A stretch of 64,000 bases of DNA from Symbiodinium natans. Its lineage: Eukaryota; Sar; Dinophyceae; Suessiales; Symbiodiniaceae. Made by a program: the position numbers and the translations under genes. Location: positions 1-64,000 of the forward strand of contig CAJNDS010002366.1 in the NCBI GenBank assembly GCA_905221605.1, given 5' to 3'. Positions 44,814 through 55,797 of this stretch are shown piece after piece; position 1 is the stretch's first letter, and the number at the start of each line of letters is the position of its first letter. Below the pieces are notes generated by a model that was not told the origin of the DNA, searched no databases, and saw only the letters and a list, made by a program, of their open reading frames with translations.

Positions 44814-44869
44814 GAGCTCGTCACGACTGCCCCGCCTCCGACGGCCCCGACGGCGCTTGTGCAGGAAGC
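44814..44869 (+). CDS. M3 exon 15
   Basis: Encodes ELVTTAPPPTAPTALVQE; GC donor. Similarity to other modules stops about 12 bases past the donor, which supports this end. Confidence 0.6.
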
Positions 44870-45060
44870 GCTGGGGACCCAGAGAAAGGGGGCACACCGG
44901 TCGGTGTTTCGCAGACGAGGCCATGGCTTGGCAGTGCTTAGGAACAAGATGGTGTGCATTTGAAGTCCTGGTCTCGTAACCGTTCAGGCTCCAAACCTCC
45001 AGCCCGAAGTCATCCCCGAAGGCGCACGCTGGCTGCAATACTGCAAGCTCTCCCGCCGAG

Positions 45061-45111
45061 GCCACCAGATGCAGATTTCCCACCTCCGATGCCGGAGTCT
45101 GCGATACCGTC
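45061..45111 (+). CDS. M3 exon 16
   Basis: Encodes PPDADFPPPMPESAIP; GC donor. Confidence 0.55.
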
Positions 45112-45600
45112 GCCGGAAGCTTAGGGACTTACGGCTTTCAGACGTAGTCGCTCGCAATTTACTTACGGTCGTGCCGATTCACTGAAAATATCAGCTTTCA
45201 TGATGTAACAGGTGCTCACAGATGTTTATTCCCCCTTGCATGCCGGACTTGAACTTTTGAACCAAAACTGCCCATCGGTAGTTGCAGGTCTTTCAGGGTT
45301 CGCGTTGGCATTTTTTGTGGTTGCAAAGGTGCTTTTTTGTGGTTCCAAAGCTTAAGATTGGTCGAGCAATCTTGCTTGATTTTGGGTTTTTAGAGTTTGG
45401 GGTTGGATGCAGCACTTGTGCGTAGATTCAGGACAAGGCCTTCGCTGACACACCCCAAGAAGCACGAGTGCTTGCCGTAAGAAAGATTCCCCGTGCAGGA
45501 CCGCGCCACCACGCCAGACTGTGCCAAGAGTCAAGCTTTGCAGCCCCATTGAGCGCGATTCCCTCCTCCCTCCCCTTGGCCATCTCGACTGGCCCCAGAG

Positions 45601-45634
45601 GTCGGTGGCGGGGTCGCCTTCTGCAGCGGCCTCA
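45601..45634 (+). CDS. M3 exon 17
   Basis: Encodes SVAGSPSAAAS; GC donor. Confidence 0.55.
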
Positions 45635-45825
45635 GCAGCATGCGACATGGGCAGCTTCAAAACTCTCAGGGCAGTTTTACATGCACTCTTTGTTATCTGG
45701 GTGCTGTGCATGGCTTTACGGGCTTGTGGTTCGGCGATCGAGGGAGTGTGACTGGGAGGATCTGGGAGGGAGACTTGTCGAATGTCTGCATCCATGGAGA
45801 CATCGGGATGTCGCGTTGAGCCCAG

Positions 45826-45861
45826 GAGATGCCGGTACCCGTGCAAGAAACGGACGACGAG
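45826..45861 (+). CDS. M3 exon 18
   Basis: Encodes EMPVPVQETDDE; GC donor. No zinc ribbon exon follows. Confidence 0.65.
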
Positions 45862-46141
45862 GCGCGGATTCGCAGATGGTCGGCTTAGGGCTTTCCATGG
45901 TCTATAGGAGGTAGGGCGTAGACTTGCAGGGGAACATTCCCCGAACTGCAAAATGCTTGTTGCGACCCAAACCCTGAACGATCAACTTTCAACAGAAGCC
46001 AAACCCACTAAATCCCAAACACCCTAAACCCTGTCTTCGGGGAAGCATGCCGAACCTCTGAACCTCCCAAAACCAAGCTTCAAAGCCTCTGCCCACGCCC
46101 AAAGCTGCCAGCTGCAGGCACCAGGGGGAAGGAGGCCGGGG

Positions 46142-46216
46142 ATCACTCACGCGTGCGTGCGTGCGTGAGTGTGTGGGTGTAGTCTCTCTGTCTGTCTGTG
46201 TGTGTGTGTGTGGGAG
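46142..46216. repeat. GCGT/TCTG/TG microsatellite
   Basis: Short simple repeat; a related GTGC/TG run lies at 62,970-63,028 at the matching place in module 4. Confidence 0.75.
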
Positions 46217-46560
46217 AATGGAGAGTTCCACAGGTTTGGGTTTGGGCGATCTACCGGGTATGTTTGTTCCTGGCGGCTGTTTGCGGTGCACCTCATGTCT
46301 GCATCTGAAGGCCGCATGTGGTGAGAAGGTGGTACAAGTACCCCAACACCAGCCTAACTCAATGTTTAGTCGTCGTAAGAAGACATAGTAAATGGATAGT
46401 TTCAAGCCATGCTGTTTATCAACCGTGGAACCCGCATGTAATGCCTGAACCCTGGGCGGACAGCTGGACTCGACACCGGCCCGCCACTACCCATCCGCGA
46501 TATGAGCACCTTGAGTGCCAACAAGAGCACCCAGGGCGCGCGATGTAGGGTTGCATGGTT

Positions 46561-46614
46561 GAGGGTGTAGGGTTTGATTTCAGGGCTGAGGGTGTAGGGT
46601 TTGATTTCAGGGCT
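46561..46614 (+). repeat. 27-base tandem duplication
   Basis: Two exact copies of a unit starting gagggtgtagggtttgattt, in the exon 18-20 intron of module 3. Confidence 0.85.
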
Positions 46615-46751
46615 TGAGCAGGCTTCCTGGCTTATGCCAGTTTATTCCAGTTTTCAGTACCCTCTGCTATCTTGAGACATGTTCTACATCCTGGGGCTAC
46701 AGTCTTCTGATGTAGAGCAACCACAAATCCTACAGCAAGACCCCGACACAG

Positions 46752-46772
46752 GAAGCGTGTCACGAGGTCCTC
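46752..46772 (+). CDS. M3 exon 20 (shortened)
   Basis: Encodes EACHEVL, two codons shorter than module 1; GC donor. Confidence 0.5.
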
Positions 46773-46868
46773 GCCCACCGCCTCCCTGGCAAGTATTCAA
46801 GTCAATTTTCTCCCGAAGAGATGAGCTGCCAGTCGGGCTTTAGGTTGGCGAGCTTGCGAGGGGCCTTG

Positions 46869-46959
46869 AAGGAGGAGCTTTACGTCACGTCCCACAAGAG
46901 ATTCTACATGACGTGCGGGATCCCCTTTGCCGACACGCGACAGATGTGGTCCGATATGC
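46869..46959 (+). other. exon-like block found only in module 3
   Basis: About 91 bases open as EELYVTSHKRFYMTCGIPFA and ten more residues, with AG before and gtaccc after. Modules 1 and 2 have nothing similar at this place. It may be a captured exon fragment of another gene; I do not recognise it. Confidence 0.25.
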
Positions 46960-47067
46960 AGGTACCCTCTCTCGGACACAGCAATACTGATAACAATGAG
47001 ACCAAGGGCAAGTGGATCGGGCGTCGAGCAAATAACCCCTGAGTTACAAACCTGGAAGCACCGCCAG

Positions 47068-47121
47068 GAAGTGGCCGTGTTGGTGCCAACAGAGAGGCCA
47101 TCCCCAACATCTCACGACATC
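47068..47121 (+). CDS. M3 exon 21 (VPTERPSPT)
   Basis: Encodes EVAVLVPTERPSPTSHDI; GC donor. Confidence 0.7.
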
Positions 47122-47334
47122 GCATGGGAGGCAGGGAAGGGCTTCCAGGCTTCAGGTTTGTTGCTGGGTTCCGGGCCGCAGTGATTCTGGAGCGTCTGTG
47201 GCTGGTGTTGCTTTGCTGAAGATCGGCTACCCACAAGCCTTTCAGCCCTAGCCCTCAACCCAAGATCCTCAAACTGTAGGCAGCTTTGTGAATGACCCAG
47301 CTTCCTGGAAGCCCCCTCGCCCCCCCCCCCCCCA

Positions 47335-47517
47335 CCCTAAACCCTAAACCCTAAACCCTAAACCCTAAACCCTAAACCCTAAACCCTAAACCCTAAACCC
47401 TAAACCCTAAACCCTAAACCCTAAACCCTAAACTCTAAACCCTAAACCCTAAACCCTAAACCCTAAACCCTAAACCCTAAACCCTAAACCCTAAACCCTA
47501 AACCCTAAACCCTAAAC
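47335..47517 (-). repeat. CCCTAAA array, longest in window
   Basis: About 26 units, preceded by a C run, in the exon 21-22 intron of module 3. Confidence 0.92.
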
Positions 47518-47541
47518 TGTACCCCTCTGTTCCTGCCTCAG

Positions 47542-47583
47542 GTGCCGGTGCAAGGCCTGGGGCACGCGACGGCCTCAATCCTT
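47542..47583 (+). CDS. M3 exon 22
   Basis: Encodes VPVQGLGHATASIL; GT donor; lies between two CCCTAAA arrays. Confidence 0.6.
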
Positions 47584-47625
47584 GTCAGGTTGAAGGATGC
47601 CTGCGAGTTTGGATGGTTTGGGGCC

Positions 47626-47738
47626 CTAAACCCTGAAGCCTAAAGCCTAAACCCTAAACCCTAAACCCTAAACCCTAAACCCTAAATCCTAAATCCCTAA
47701 ACCCTAACCCCTAAACCCTAAACCTAAACCCTAAACCC
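47626..47738 (-). repeat. CCCTAAA array flanked by tttggggcc
   Basis: Lies between two copies of tttggggcc (47,617-47,625 and 47,739-47,747). Modules 1 and 2 have one tttgggg and no array here. Confidence 0.9.
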
Positions 47739-48060
47739 TTTGGGGCCTTGGGCGCTTCCACTGCTTTGGGGTTTCACAGGGTCCTTGTGGTGGGAGCTTC
47801 GAGGCTTACGGTAGAGTAGACACATTGGAGCGGCTTCTGGTGTTTTTCTTGATGTTGTTGAGGGAGAAGTTTACAGTGGGGCTGGTATCGCTTTCGGAAG
47901 GAGGTGTCTTGAGATTGCCGAAAGAGACGTTGCTCTCGGGATGAGCAGCTTGGGGCTAAGGCTTCAGGACGGTGGCCGGTTTCGGGGTGTAGGGGGGGTA
48001 TAGGGGTCTGGGCTGCCATCCCTCTCACACCTCGCTATCAGAAAAGCCCAGCAGCTTCAG

Positions 48061-48105
48061 GAGTTCTCGTCGGCGGTGGGCATGTCCTCCTCGGTTCGGA
48101 CCTCG
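48061..48105 (+). CDS. M3 exon 23
   Basis: Encodes EFSSAVGMSSSVRTS; GT donor, unlike modules 1 and 2. Confidence 0.65.
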
Positions 48106-48215
48106 GTTGGGACACCTTGACCCGAACCTTTAAAGCGAACGGAACACGGTCGGGCCGGGGGCCTGCATGCGATCTTCTTTGCAGGAAATAAGCTCCGTAA
48201 ACTCAGCTTGGGAAG

Positions 48216-48281
48216 GCCGCCACGCAGTCGCCCAGCGAGTTGCCGGTGCCCACAGAGCGACCGTCGCCGGCAGAGCCACCA
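48216..48281 (+). CDS. M3 exon 24 (PVPTERPSPA)
   Basis: Core SELPVPTERPSPAEPP; GC donor. Confidence 0.6.
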
Positions 48282-49058
48282 GCAGGGGGCTGAATCTTGA
48301 GGCCTTGTCTGTTTAGGACGAATCCTCTCGGGTGCGTTGGTTTACGATAGCTTCTCGTGCGAGTTGCATATTTGGCACGCTCAACAACATGTCGGGTCAG
48401 CTTCGGCCCATCAATGGCCAGCGGGGGCAGTATTGTTTCAGGGCTGCACCAAATACACTTTGGAACACCTTGCCTTTCGGGACTCCCCTCAACCCCCCAC
48501 GCCCCCCCCCCCCCCCCCCAAGGAGGCATGAGCATGCAAGTAGGTTTCAATACTTCCCACATCCCAGCCTAAACAAAGCAATTGAGGGGCACTAGCGAAA
48601 TCATCTGGATTGGGGTTCCAGGAGCCCCGTGGGCATTGGCATGCTACTGTGCGTGCAGGGATAGTCAGCGGGACGAGGAGTGCTCTGGAGACCCGGGGCG
48701 AAGAGAATAGCCGAGTTGAGTTGAAGGTCTAGGAGTCTAGCAACCCCACACCGAAGGTGGGGAACATCTTAAGCTTCTGCGATGTATGGCCGCAGCCTCG
48801 CCAGGCGGCTGACAAGGGCCCATCAGCAAGCCTCCCCTTACCTAGGAAAGCACTACCGATTAGGATGCGTTGAAGGGCTCGGAGACGTCCACAACGCTGG
48901 GAGCACAGCTAAACCCCAAAACTCCCAGTTCTAAGCTCGAGGTGCTGGCAGCGAAACGGAATGCGGGGTTTTTTGGAGCCTAGGTCAAAGTCAAAGCTCA
49001 ATTCCTCAAAGCATCCGTCCGGCTGACAACCTGCTAAAGTCTCTCCGCCTTCTCCCAG

Positions 49059-49085
49059 GTGGGGCGCCCGACGCCCAAACTCCCC
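49059..49085 (+). CDS. M3 exon 25
   Basis: Encodes VGRPTPKLP; GC donor. Confidence 0.5.
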
Positions 49086-49274
49086 GCAGTTGCCGCCCGG
49101 ACCTCGGAGCGTTTACAAGATCGAGGGTGATGCTGCGCAGAGTCTCAAAGACCCCAAAGGAAACGTGTGGAATAACCCCCCAACAGGCCAGCACATGAGC
49201 TCGTCCAAGCCCTGCACATCATGCGAGTTTCGGCTTTTTTATCATGAGCCCTACCTGAGACTGCAGACTGACAG

Positions 49275-49304
49275 GCTGTGGAGTCCGGAATGCTCGGCTC
49301 CTCC
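49275..49304 (+). CDS. M3 exon 26
   Basis: Encodes AVESGMLGSS; GTAG donor. Confidence 0.6.
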
Positions 49305-49976
49305 GTAGCTTGGCTGAGACTTGGGGCTTATCGAGCTTGTCAAAAGTTTGTAGAGATTCGGATGATTAGGAGTATCACGAAATCTTGCGAGTCGTACTGC
49401 GATGAGACAGCCCCTAAGCCACGAGCTTTAACACAGTCCGGGATGCATGCTTTCGTGCGGGTGCATTCTGACCACTAAACATTTCATAGACATCCAAGTT
49501 GCAAACTTTCATCAAGCCTCAATGGTTTGGGCTGTGTCAGAAGTTCTATCGCCTCGTCCGCTGGATTTCCACAACCCCAATTGAGATCTGGCCGAGTGTT
49601 CGAAAGCTAAGCTGCTGCATATGAGTGCAGGCGGTTGTGGGGTGCGGGTGCGTGGGTGTGGGCGGGAGGAGCAAGATCTGCTCACCGCTCACTCTTTGGC
49701 CCTTTGGTCCTTTTCTTTTGTGTTCCTCCTTTGGATTCAAGGATTTGCATGATTTGCGAAACTGCTTCTTCCGTGTCCTGTGTGGGACTCTTTTGGCGAT
49801 CGTCCTGTTGTTGAGTTGATTGCTCCAGAAGCGAGACTTTACTTTAAGCTTCAGGGCCGGCTGCAAATTAGCCACGCTACATCCGTTCTAACCCACTTGT
49901 ACTGGTCCTTGCGCATCTGTTCACCCAAAGCCTGGCGCTTCGGCTCCGGAAGCCGTGAGAGGCAGATCAGGGACCG

Positions 49977-50066
49977 TTTAGGGTTTAGGGTTTAGGGTTT
50001 AGGGTTTAGGGTTTAGGGTTTAGGGTTTAGGGTTTAGGGTTTAGGGTTTAGGGTTAGGCCCTAAAC
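49977..50066 (+). repeat. TTTAGGG array
   Basis: About 12 units in the exon 26-27 intron of module 3, absent at the same place (near 33,925) in module 2. Confidence 0.9.
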
Positions 50067-50262
50067 CCTCTCCTCAACTCGCCTTGGCCTGTCTTGGCAT
50101 GAAGCACAACCTACACCAAACCGAAAGCCCCAGTCGTCGATGTTGAGGAAAGCCGAAAATCCACAACTGTAGTTGGGAAATGGCGGAGACAGAAGAGTTC
50201 GGAGGGTTGGAGAAGAAGCGCAAACAGAACCACCCGTCGTTCTCCAACTCGACTCGCAAAAG

Positions 50263-50290
50263 GCCCTGGACAGTTCGGCTCTCGCATCAG
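50263..50290 (+). CDS. M3 exon 27
   Basis: Encodes ALDSSALAS plus one base; GC donor. Confidence 0.5.
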
Positions 50291-50776
50291 GCCTGCGCTC
50301 GGAATTTAAGGGCATGCGGCTTGGGGCTTCTGGAGATTGTGGCGGTTTCAGTGTTCTCGGTTGCAGAGATGATGCCCAAGTTGGCTTCATGGGCAGCTTG
50401 CAACCACCGGGGTGCTCGGCAACGAGTGCGAGTGTCTTCTTTCGGCAACTTGGGATAGTGCTGGTGAGTGTTGCAAATCGGGCAAGCTTTCAGACTCCCG
50501 CGATGGCACTCCTTACAGAGGCCTCAAGCAAGAACTGCTGCCAGCACAGCCCCCCGTTTTGATTAGGGCTGAGCTCCACGTCAAAGCTCCAACCCCCACC
50601 TCGAGTGCATGCCCCCCCCCCCCACACAGACTTAGCCCCAAAGGCTTACTGCAGAGTGCGAGCTAGGTGTCTGCAAAGCCTCAAGCTCTCAACCCCCATG
50701 TCTCCATTTCTGGTGCCACCGCATGCAAACGTGCACTAAATCCTGCCCCGCTTAATGCCATATCGCGGTGGTGAAG

Positions 50777-50851
50777 GTCAGCAGCACTCCCCGACGGAGA
50801 TGCCAGTGCCAACAGACGTGCCGTCACCGACCACGCCCGAGGAGGATGAAG
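50777..50851 (+). CDS. M3 exon 28 (PVPTDVPSPT)
   Basis: Core SPTEMPVPTDVPSPTT with an EEDE end; GC donor. Confidence 0.7.
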
Positions 50852-51467
50852 GCAGCCTCAGAAGGGAATCCTTTCTTTCGGGTCATGTGTTCCTTTCAAG
50901 CTGGTTGGTTGTTTGTTCTTGGGTACGCACCATCGCCAACGTCCGCCGCAGCAGCATCAAGACCAGCAGCACGAGCACCACGACCGCGACAACAGAAGAA
51001 CAAATCGACCAAGTTTTTCCTCCGCTCCTTTCAAGTTTAGAAAGTAAATAATTAGGGTTGAGGGTTTAGGGTTTAGGGTTTAGGGTTTAGGGGCTGTGCT
51101 GTGTAAGGGTGCTACAGGCTGGCCTTTGGCTATGTCCATGGTCCTGGGAGCTTATGTAAGGCAGCTTGAGCCAAAGCCCAAACCTACACCTCTAGCTTCA
51201 GACGGCCTTTTGGGTTGGTTGCGCCGGGTCTCCTGGCAAACTTGCTTCCTGGAATATCGGGCAATCAATGGACATTCCTTGAACCCCCGCGTGAATCCTT
51301 TCCAAAGATCCCCGGGGATCAATGGCTTGCCGATGAGAATATAGACGCACCCCCCACCCGTTTTGAGTCACTCTCTCTAGCATTTCAACGCAATATCAAA
51401 GCAAGCGGGCGAGGGCTTCTGAACCAACACATGAGCTCTAGAGTCTGTGAGAGACTCGTGGCCGTAG

Positions 51468-51524
51468 CCTAAACCCTAAACCCTAAACCCTAAACCCTAA
51501 ACCCTAAACCCTAAACCCTAAACG
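51468..51524 (-). repeat. CCCTAAA array
   Basis: Eight units in the exon 28-29 intron of module 3. A shorter TTTAGGG array lies at 51,066-51,090. Confidence 0.9.
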
Positions 51525-51764
51525 TGAGAGCACATTTGCCGGGTTTGTAGATTCTCGGGCGGTGTACAGATGGGATTCGGCTCTCCAGGGACTTAGCATC
51601 GTTCATCACAGCTGATTCCAGGGCAAGTAGATGCACAACTGAAACTCCAGGTGTTGCATATACCTGCGCCCGAAGCCTGAACCCTTCAGACCATGAAGCC
51701 TCAATGCCCAAAGCCTCAAGCCTAGAACAAGAGTCCCGCTAATCAAATCCGATCCCAAAAGCAG

Positions 51765-51814
51765 GCGAGACCGTAACTGCGCCCCCAGTCGCCACGGTCG
51801 CGACCTCAGACCCC
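51765..51814 (+). CDS. M3 exon 29 (two codons longer)
   Basis: Encodes ETVTAPPVATVATSDP; GC donor, six bases later than in modules 1 and 2. Confidence 0.6.
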
Positions 51815-52084
51815 GCGATTCTGCCTTTGGGATGTAGGGTGCAGTGGGCTCTTTTAGGGAGATGGTGATCTTCCAGGGTGTGCTGAAGATGCCGATTGTG
51901 CAGCTGGGACATCCGAGAGCGCGCTCTTAAGTGTCGGCCAAGTTCGTGACAATCAGTACTGGGGCTTATGCTTGTTGACTTCATGAAGTGCCGACATATG
52001 TACAGCATCTGTGGCGGTCCGCGCCCACGCGCCGACTCTTGAAGTAAGCCTCGTGCAATTTGGCACATTTAGAGTATCTTCCAG

Positions 52085-52125
52085 GCGAAGACAAGCAGCA
52101 TCGAGAAGACCCTGACGCACTCCCG
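52085..52125 (+). CDS. M3 exon 30
   Basis: Encodes [13 protein letters not shown] plus CG; GC donor. Confidence 0.55.
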
Positions 52126-52603
52126 GCCCGCCACATCAGTAGACCAGCATGGGGCCCAGGCGTTCATGCGGTCTGCGGGCCTCACGCGTTCATGAGAATG
52201 TTACGACCACAACCAAGATATCAGCTGAGATACCAGCATCTCTAGGAATCAAGTTATTCGGACCCCGCTCGCCTCGCGAAGGTTGGCCTTATGCTGTGAA
52301 CCCTCAAGCATCCCCAAGCCAGCCCATCCAGGCTTTAACGGAGGTTGTAGGGCTGCGAGGTTGCAAAGCTGCGTAGAGAACTTGAGGCTCAGTTTAGGGG
52401 CAAGGGGCACTGTGTCACTGTGAGACGCAGGCACTGCTGTCCCAACAGCCAGCCGCTGTGGATCAGCCCACACCTAGGTACGAAATCTTTCTCAGGCTTC
52501 CAGATTAGGGTTGTCGGACCTTAAGCCCTGGCTAGTAAGCAGTGATGTAACACACACACACACAGACCCCTAAGCTTCATCTCCACCATTTTGACTCCAC
52601 CAG

Positions 52604-52639
52604 GTCTTCGCCAGTAGACTTGCCCGTGCCGACCGCCAG
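52604..52639 (+). CDS. M3 exon 31
   Basis: Encodes SSPVDLPVPTA; GA donor. Confidence 0.6.
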
Positions 52640-52832
52640 GAGAGCTCCGATATCTGGGAAGAGAGATTCCCGGGGTCTGGTGTGAATTGCGGGGCGGTCC
52701 ATGCCAACCGCAGAAGTTCTTCAAACCCTCAGGGCTATCCTAAGCAAAGAGTTCGCTTGGGGCAGAGAAATGGGAAAGCCCAGCTTCATGATCGCAAGTT
52801 CGTGCTTGCTCTGCGGAGCTCTCGCTGCGCAG

Positions 52833-52875
52833 GCCGTCTCCAACCTCCATGAATGAGGGTGAGGATGAGGAGGAG
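52833..52875 (+). CDS. M3 exon 32
   Basis: Encodes PSPTSMNEGEDEEE; GT donor. Confidence 0.65.
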
Positions 52876-52916
52876 GTGGGTCCGGGCCTGGAATTCTCAC
52901 GGCTTTGCAAGCCCTA

Positions 52917-52960
52917 AGCCCTAAACCCTAAGCCCTAAACCCTAAACCCTAAACCCTAAC
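52917..52960 (-). repeat. CCCTAAA array
   Basis: Six units after M3 exon 32; further short arrays lie at 53,143-53,196 and 53,327-53,388. Confidence 0.85.
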
Positions 52961-53389
52961 TCCCCAGTCCGTCAGTCGTCTTCTACATCCGAGCACTGCA
53001 CTGAACGAAGTTGAGATCGATAAGCACGGGGCTCCATCATCTGCAGGGACACCTGCGTGTAAGCCTACCGACTGGGCAACAAGAACCCCCAAGCAAGCGC
53101 TAGACATCTAAAGGAGGTCATTGGGGTTGTAAATTGTAAAAAAACCCTAAACCCCAAACCCTAAACCCTGAACCCTGAACCCTGAACCCTAAACCTCAAG
53201 AGCCGAACAGCAAGGGCATGGAAGCGCTTGAAGCCCTAGAACAGAGGCGGCTAAGGAAGGACGTCGAAGCCTGAGAGCCGTATTGCTGCAGAGGACTCCC
53301 ACAGCCGAGCAACATAACTTCGCAAAGGGTTTAGGGTTCATAGGCGCTTTAGGGTTTAGGGTTTGCAGGGTTTAGGGTTTAGGTTTTGC

Positions 53390-53420
53390 GGTGGGGGGGG
53401 GGGGGGGGGGGGGGGGAGGG
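53390..53420 (+). repeat. poly-G tract
   Basis: About 25 G in a row just upstream of M4 exon 1. Confidence 0.8.
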
Positions 53421-53480
53421 GCACCTTCCAAGCGCATCTCGCCCCCCGAGAAGAGCTGAAGCGCCCTCGGCCTCGAGCAG

Positions 53481-53507
53481 GCCATCGTCGGGCCGCTGCC
53501 GGATGCA
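53481..53507 (+). CDS. M4 exon 1
   Basis: Encodes AIVGPLPDA; GC donor; a poly-G tract lies about 60 bases upstream. Confidence 0.5.
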
Positions 53508-53680
53508 GCGATGAAGCCGCCAGGACCACACGGGGGGAAGTTGAGGAAGGGCTTAGGGTTGGGTTCTCAGACTCAAGGAGTCGGGATCCTAGACTCGGGG
53601 CCAAGGATTACGGTAGACGTGCCATTTAAGCTTGAGCTGGGTCTTCGTGAAGCAACTTACAATGATAATTCTCCCGAGAG

Positions 53681-53696
53681 GCTCCATCCAAGTCTA
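53681..53696 (+). CDS. M4 exon 2
   Basis: Encodes APSKS plus one base; GT donor. Confidence 0.35.
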
Positions 53697-53757
53697 GTCC
53701 AACGAAGCCCCAAGCTTCCACAAAAGCAAGCTCCTCAAAGCAAGCACTGCGTGCCAG

Positions 53758-53777
53758 AACCCGGCGCCTTTGGCATC
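53758..53777 (+). CDS. M4 exon 3 (tentative)
   Basis: Reads PGAFGI; weak limits. Confidence 0.25.
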
Positions 53778-54252
53778 GCGCGCCCGCCACGGCTTCTTCG
53801 GAGCTTCAGGGAGTTCAGAGGTATTAAACGGTGCTTCGTTGGATATAGGGTTGGATATGGGAAGTTAGACCAGGGCTCCAGTCAGAGCTTGGGGTTGGGA
53901 GCTTGGGACTTTCCAACGCGCGGCACCTGAGCTCCTGCCAAGAGCGCTGAGCCCGTGCAAAGCCCCGTCGTCCCGCCCTGCAATGTGTGGGCGGATTATG
54001 GCGGATTATGTGTTTCGGGCTTAGAGCGATCTCTGCATATTCCCGATTCTAATGAAGAACTTCGGGCTGGGCGTTGTTCAGCAGGGCTCTTTCGTGCCGT
54101 GCTCTTTCGTCTTTGGCGTCTTGGCTGTTCTGGAACCGCCAACAACTTGTTGAAGAAAGCGCTGACATAATGGACCCTGAGCTTCTGAGCAGTAAATGTG
54201 AGAGGCCGAAAGGGGGAAGAAGCAGTGTGAGACAAGTCCTGCAACGCGCCAG

Positions 54253-54285
54253 GCACCGCTAGCATTGGGAGCAGGCGATGCTGAG
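54253..54285 (+). CDS. M4 exon 4
   Basis: Encodes APLALGAGDAE; GC donor; shares the three-codon extension with module 3. Confidence 0.55.
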
Positions 54286-54776
54286 GCCGGGCTTAGACCT
54301 CAAGGTGTTCGATGCGTGTACGATGCGGTTTCGATGCGTTTGAGGGGTGTGCACCTAAAGCACATCTACGTCACAGTCGCATTTAGGGACTTTTAATGTT
54401 AAGACCCCTAAACCCTAAATGTTTTTTTTGAACGTTAAAAAACCCTAGATGCGACGTTTAAGGGTTCACGGGATGCCAAGTTTTGCAGGGTGCGCCTAGG
54501 CTCAAACGAAGCGTTGCTAGGGGGGGGAGGGTTTGAGGAGTGTAGGAAGGAAGGGGCACTAGCCACTCACACTACCATTCGCCAGCAGCAGCAGCCGAAT
54601 TTTCGGGCACATGCAGAACCGCGTGTGGGGGAGGGGTAGTAGGCCAAACGACATCGGTTTGAACAACGCGCAGAGCTTGCTTGGCTTATATCTCACTGTT
54701 GCGCCCGCAGCTGGTGTCGAAATATCCAGCTGCCTATTCGCAAATACACAGGCCAGCAGTGAACTATGTTTCCCTA

Positions 54777-54815
54777 AACCCTAAAGCCTAAACCCTAAAC
54801 CCTAAGCCCTAAACC
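54777..54815 (-). repeat. CCCTAAA array
   Basis: Five degenerate units in the exon 4-5 intron of module 4. Confidence 0.8.
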
Positions 54816-54993
54816 CGGAATTCTGGAAGAGACTTTCGAGACTGCCAACGCGCCTAAGTAAGGCATCTAGCAACAAACCACAACCGAATCGCAGTAATGT
54901 CCTGGCACCTCTATAGATTGCTTCTGCCCACGCAGAAAAGAGGAAAGACGGGAATCTTGAAGGTTTGAGAGGATCGAGGGTTCCGGGGCGCAG

Positions 54994-55046
54994 GTGCCAG
55001 CGCCGCAGGAGTCCGCGCTGGCAGACAGCGCCTGGCAGATGCCTGA
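54994..55046 (+). CDS. M4 exon 5
   Basis: Encodes VPAPQESALADSAWQMP; GT donor. Confidence 0.6.
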
Positions 55047-55598
55047 GTTGCGGACTTCTTTGAAGCAGCGCCCTGTGCCCGAGCAGTTCAGGGACTTGGT
55101 TTCAAGAGGAGCTTGGGGGGGTTTTCGGGTAGCTCTTCGGACCCTATCAGGTTTCCCCACACAAGACAGGGCTTGGTGGCTCTTTGCATCTTGGGGCGCA
55201 GGGGTCCTGATTGAGCCTCGAAGAGGATCTCGGAAGGCTTGCAGGCGGAGGAGGTGAGCGCAGGGATTCTGCGTCGGCGTGGTACGCGGGCAAAGGGCGC
55301 ATCATCTTGTCCTTGCCTCGTTGTTGTGTCAAGCGATGGACAGTGTCATGGCCGGTCGCGATGCGCACGCTTCCGTGTTCCATGTAGGTTTCCGGCAAGC
55401 ACTCTGCTTTCCAGGCTCAGCACCTCGCAGCTTCGTACTCCGCAGTTGTTGTTTGCCCTCGGTCCCTTATAAACGTTGCAGCGTTTGTGGCGGCAAAGTA
55501 GCTTGCATCGATCTGAAGAACACCCCGAACATGTCCCGAGTGGTGTCTCTAACCCTCGGCCATTCAGTGGCCATTCTAGATCCGAATCGAGCCTTGAG

Positions 55599-55641
55599 GT
55601 CAGAGTCCGCTCCTGAACGAACTCCGACGGAGCTGCCCGAG
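55599..55641 (+). CDS. M4 exon 6
   Basis: Encodes SESAPERTPTELPE; GT donor. Confidence 0.65.
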
Positions 55642-55740
55642 GTGCACGGGCGGTGAGTCCCAAACGCCCGAAGCTCTCTGCACAAGGGCCCATTGCCCGC
55701 GCTTCGGTTGGTCTTCTTCCATCGAAATGCCTTCTCACAG

Positions 55741-55797
55741 GACATGCCCGTGCCGACGGACGTGCCTTCGCCAACCTCCTTGCGCTCTGAGGACGAG
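55741..55797 (+). CDS. M4 exon 7 (PVPTDVPSPT)
   Basis: Encodes DMPVPTDVPSPTSLRSEDE; GC donor. Confidence 0.7.

Larger units (their letters stand above)
37585..53480 (+). repeat. module 3 of the tandem array (exons 1-32, no zinc ribbon exon)
   Basis: The module is about 15.9 kb. It also lacks exon 19. It is the module richest in CCCTAAA arrays, and the exon 11-12 intron is widened to 1.8 kb by an AT-rich insert (about 41.65-42.2 kb) and a segment shared with module 4. Confidence 0.7.
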
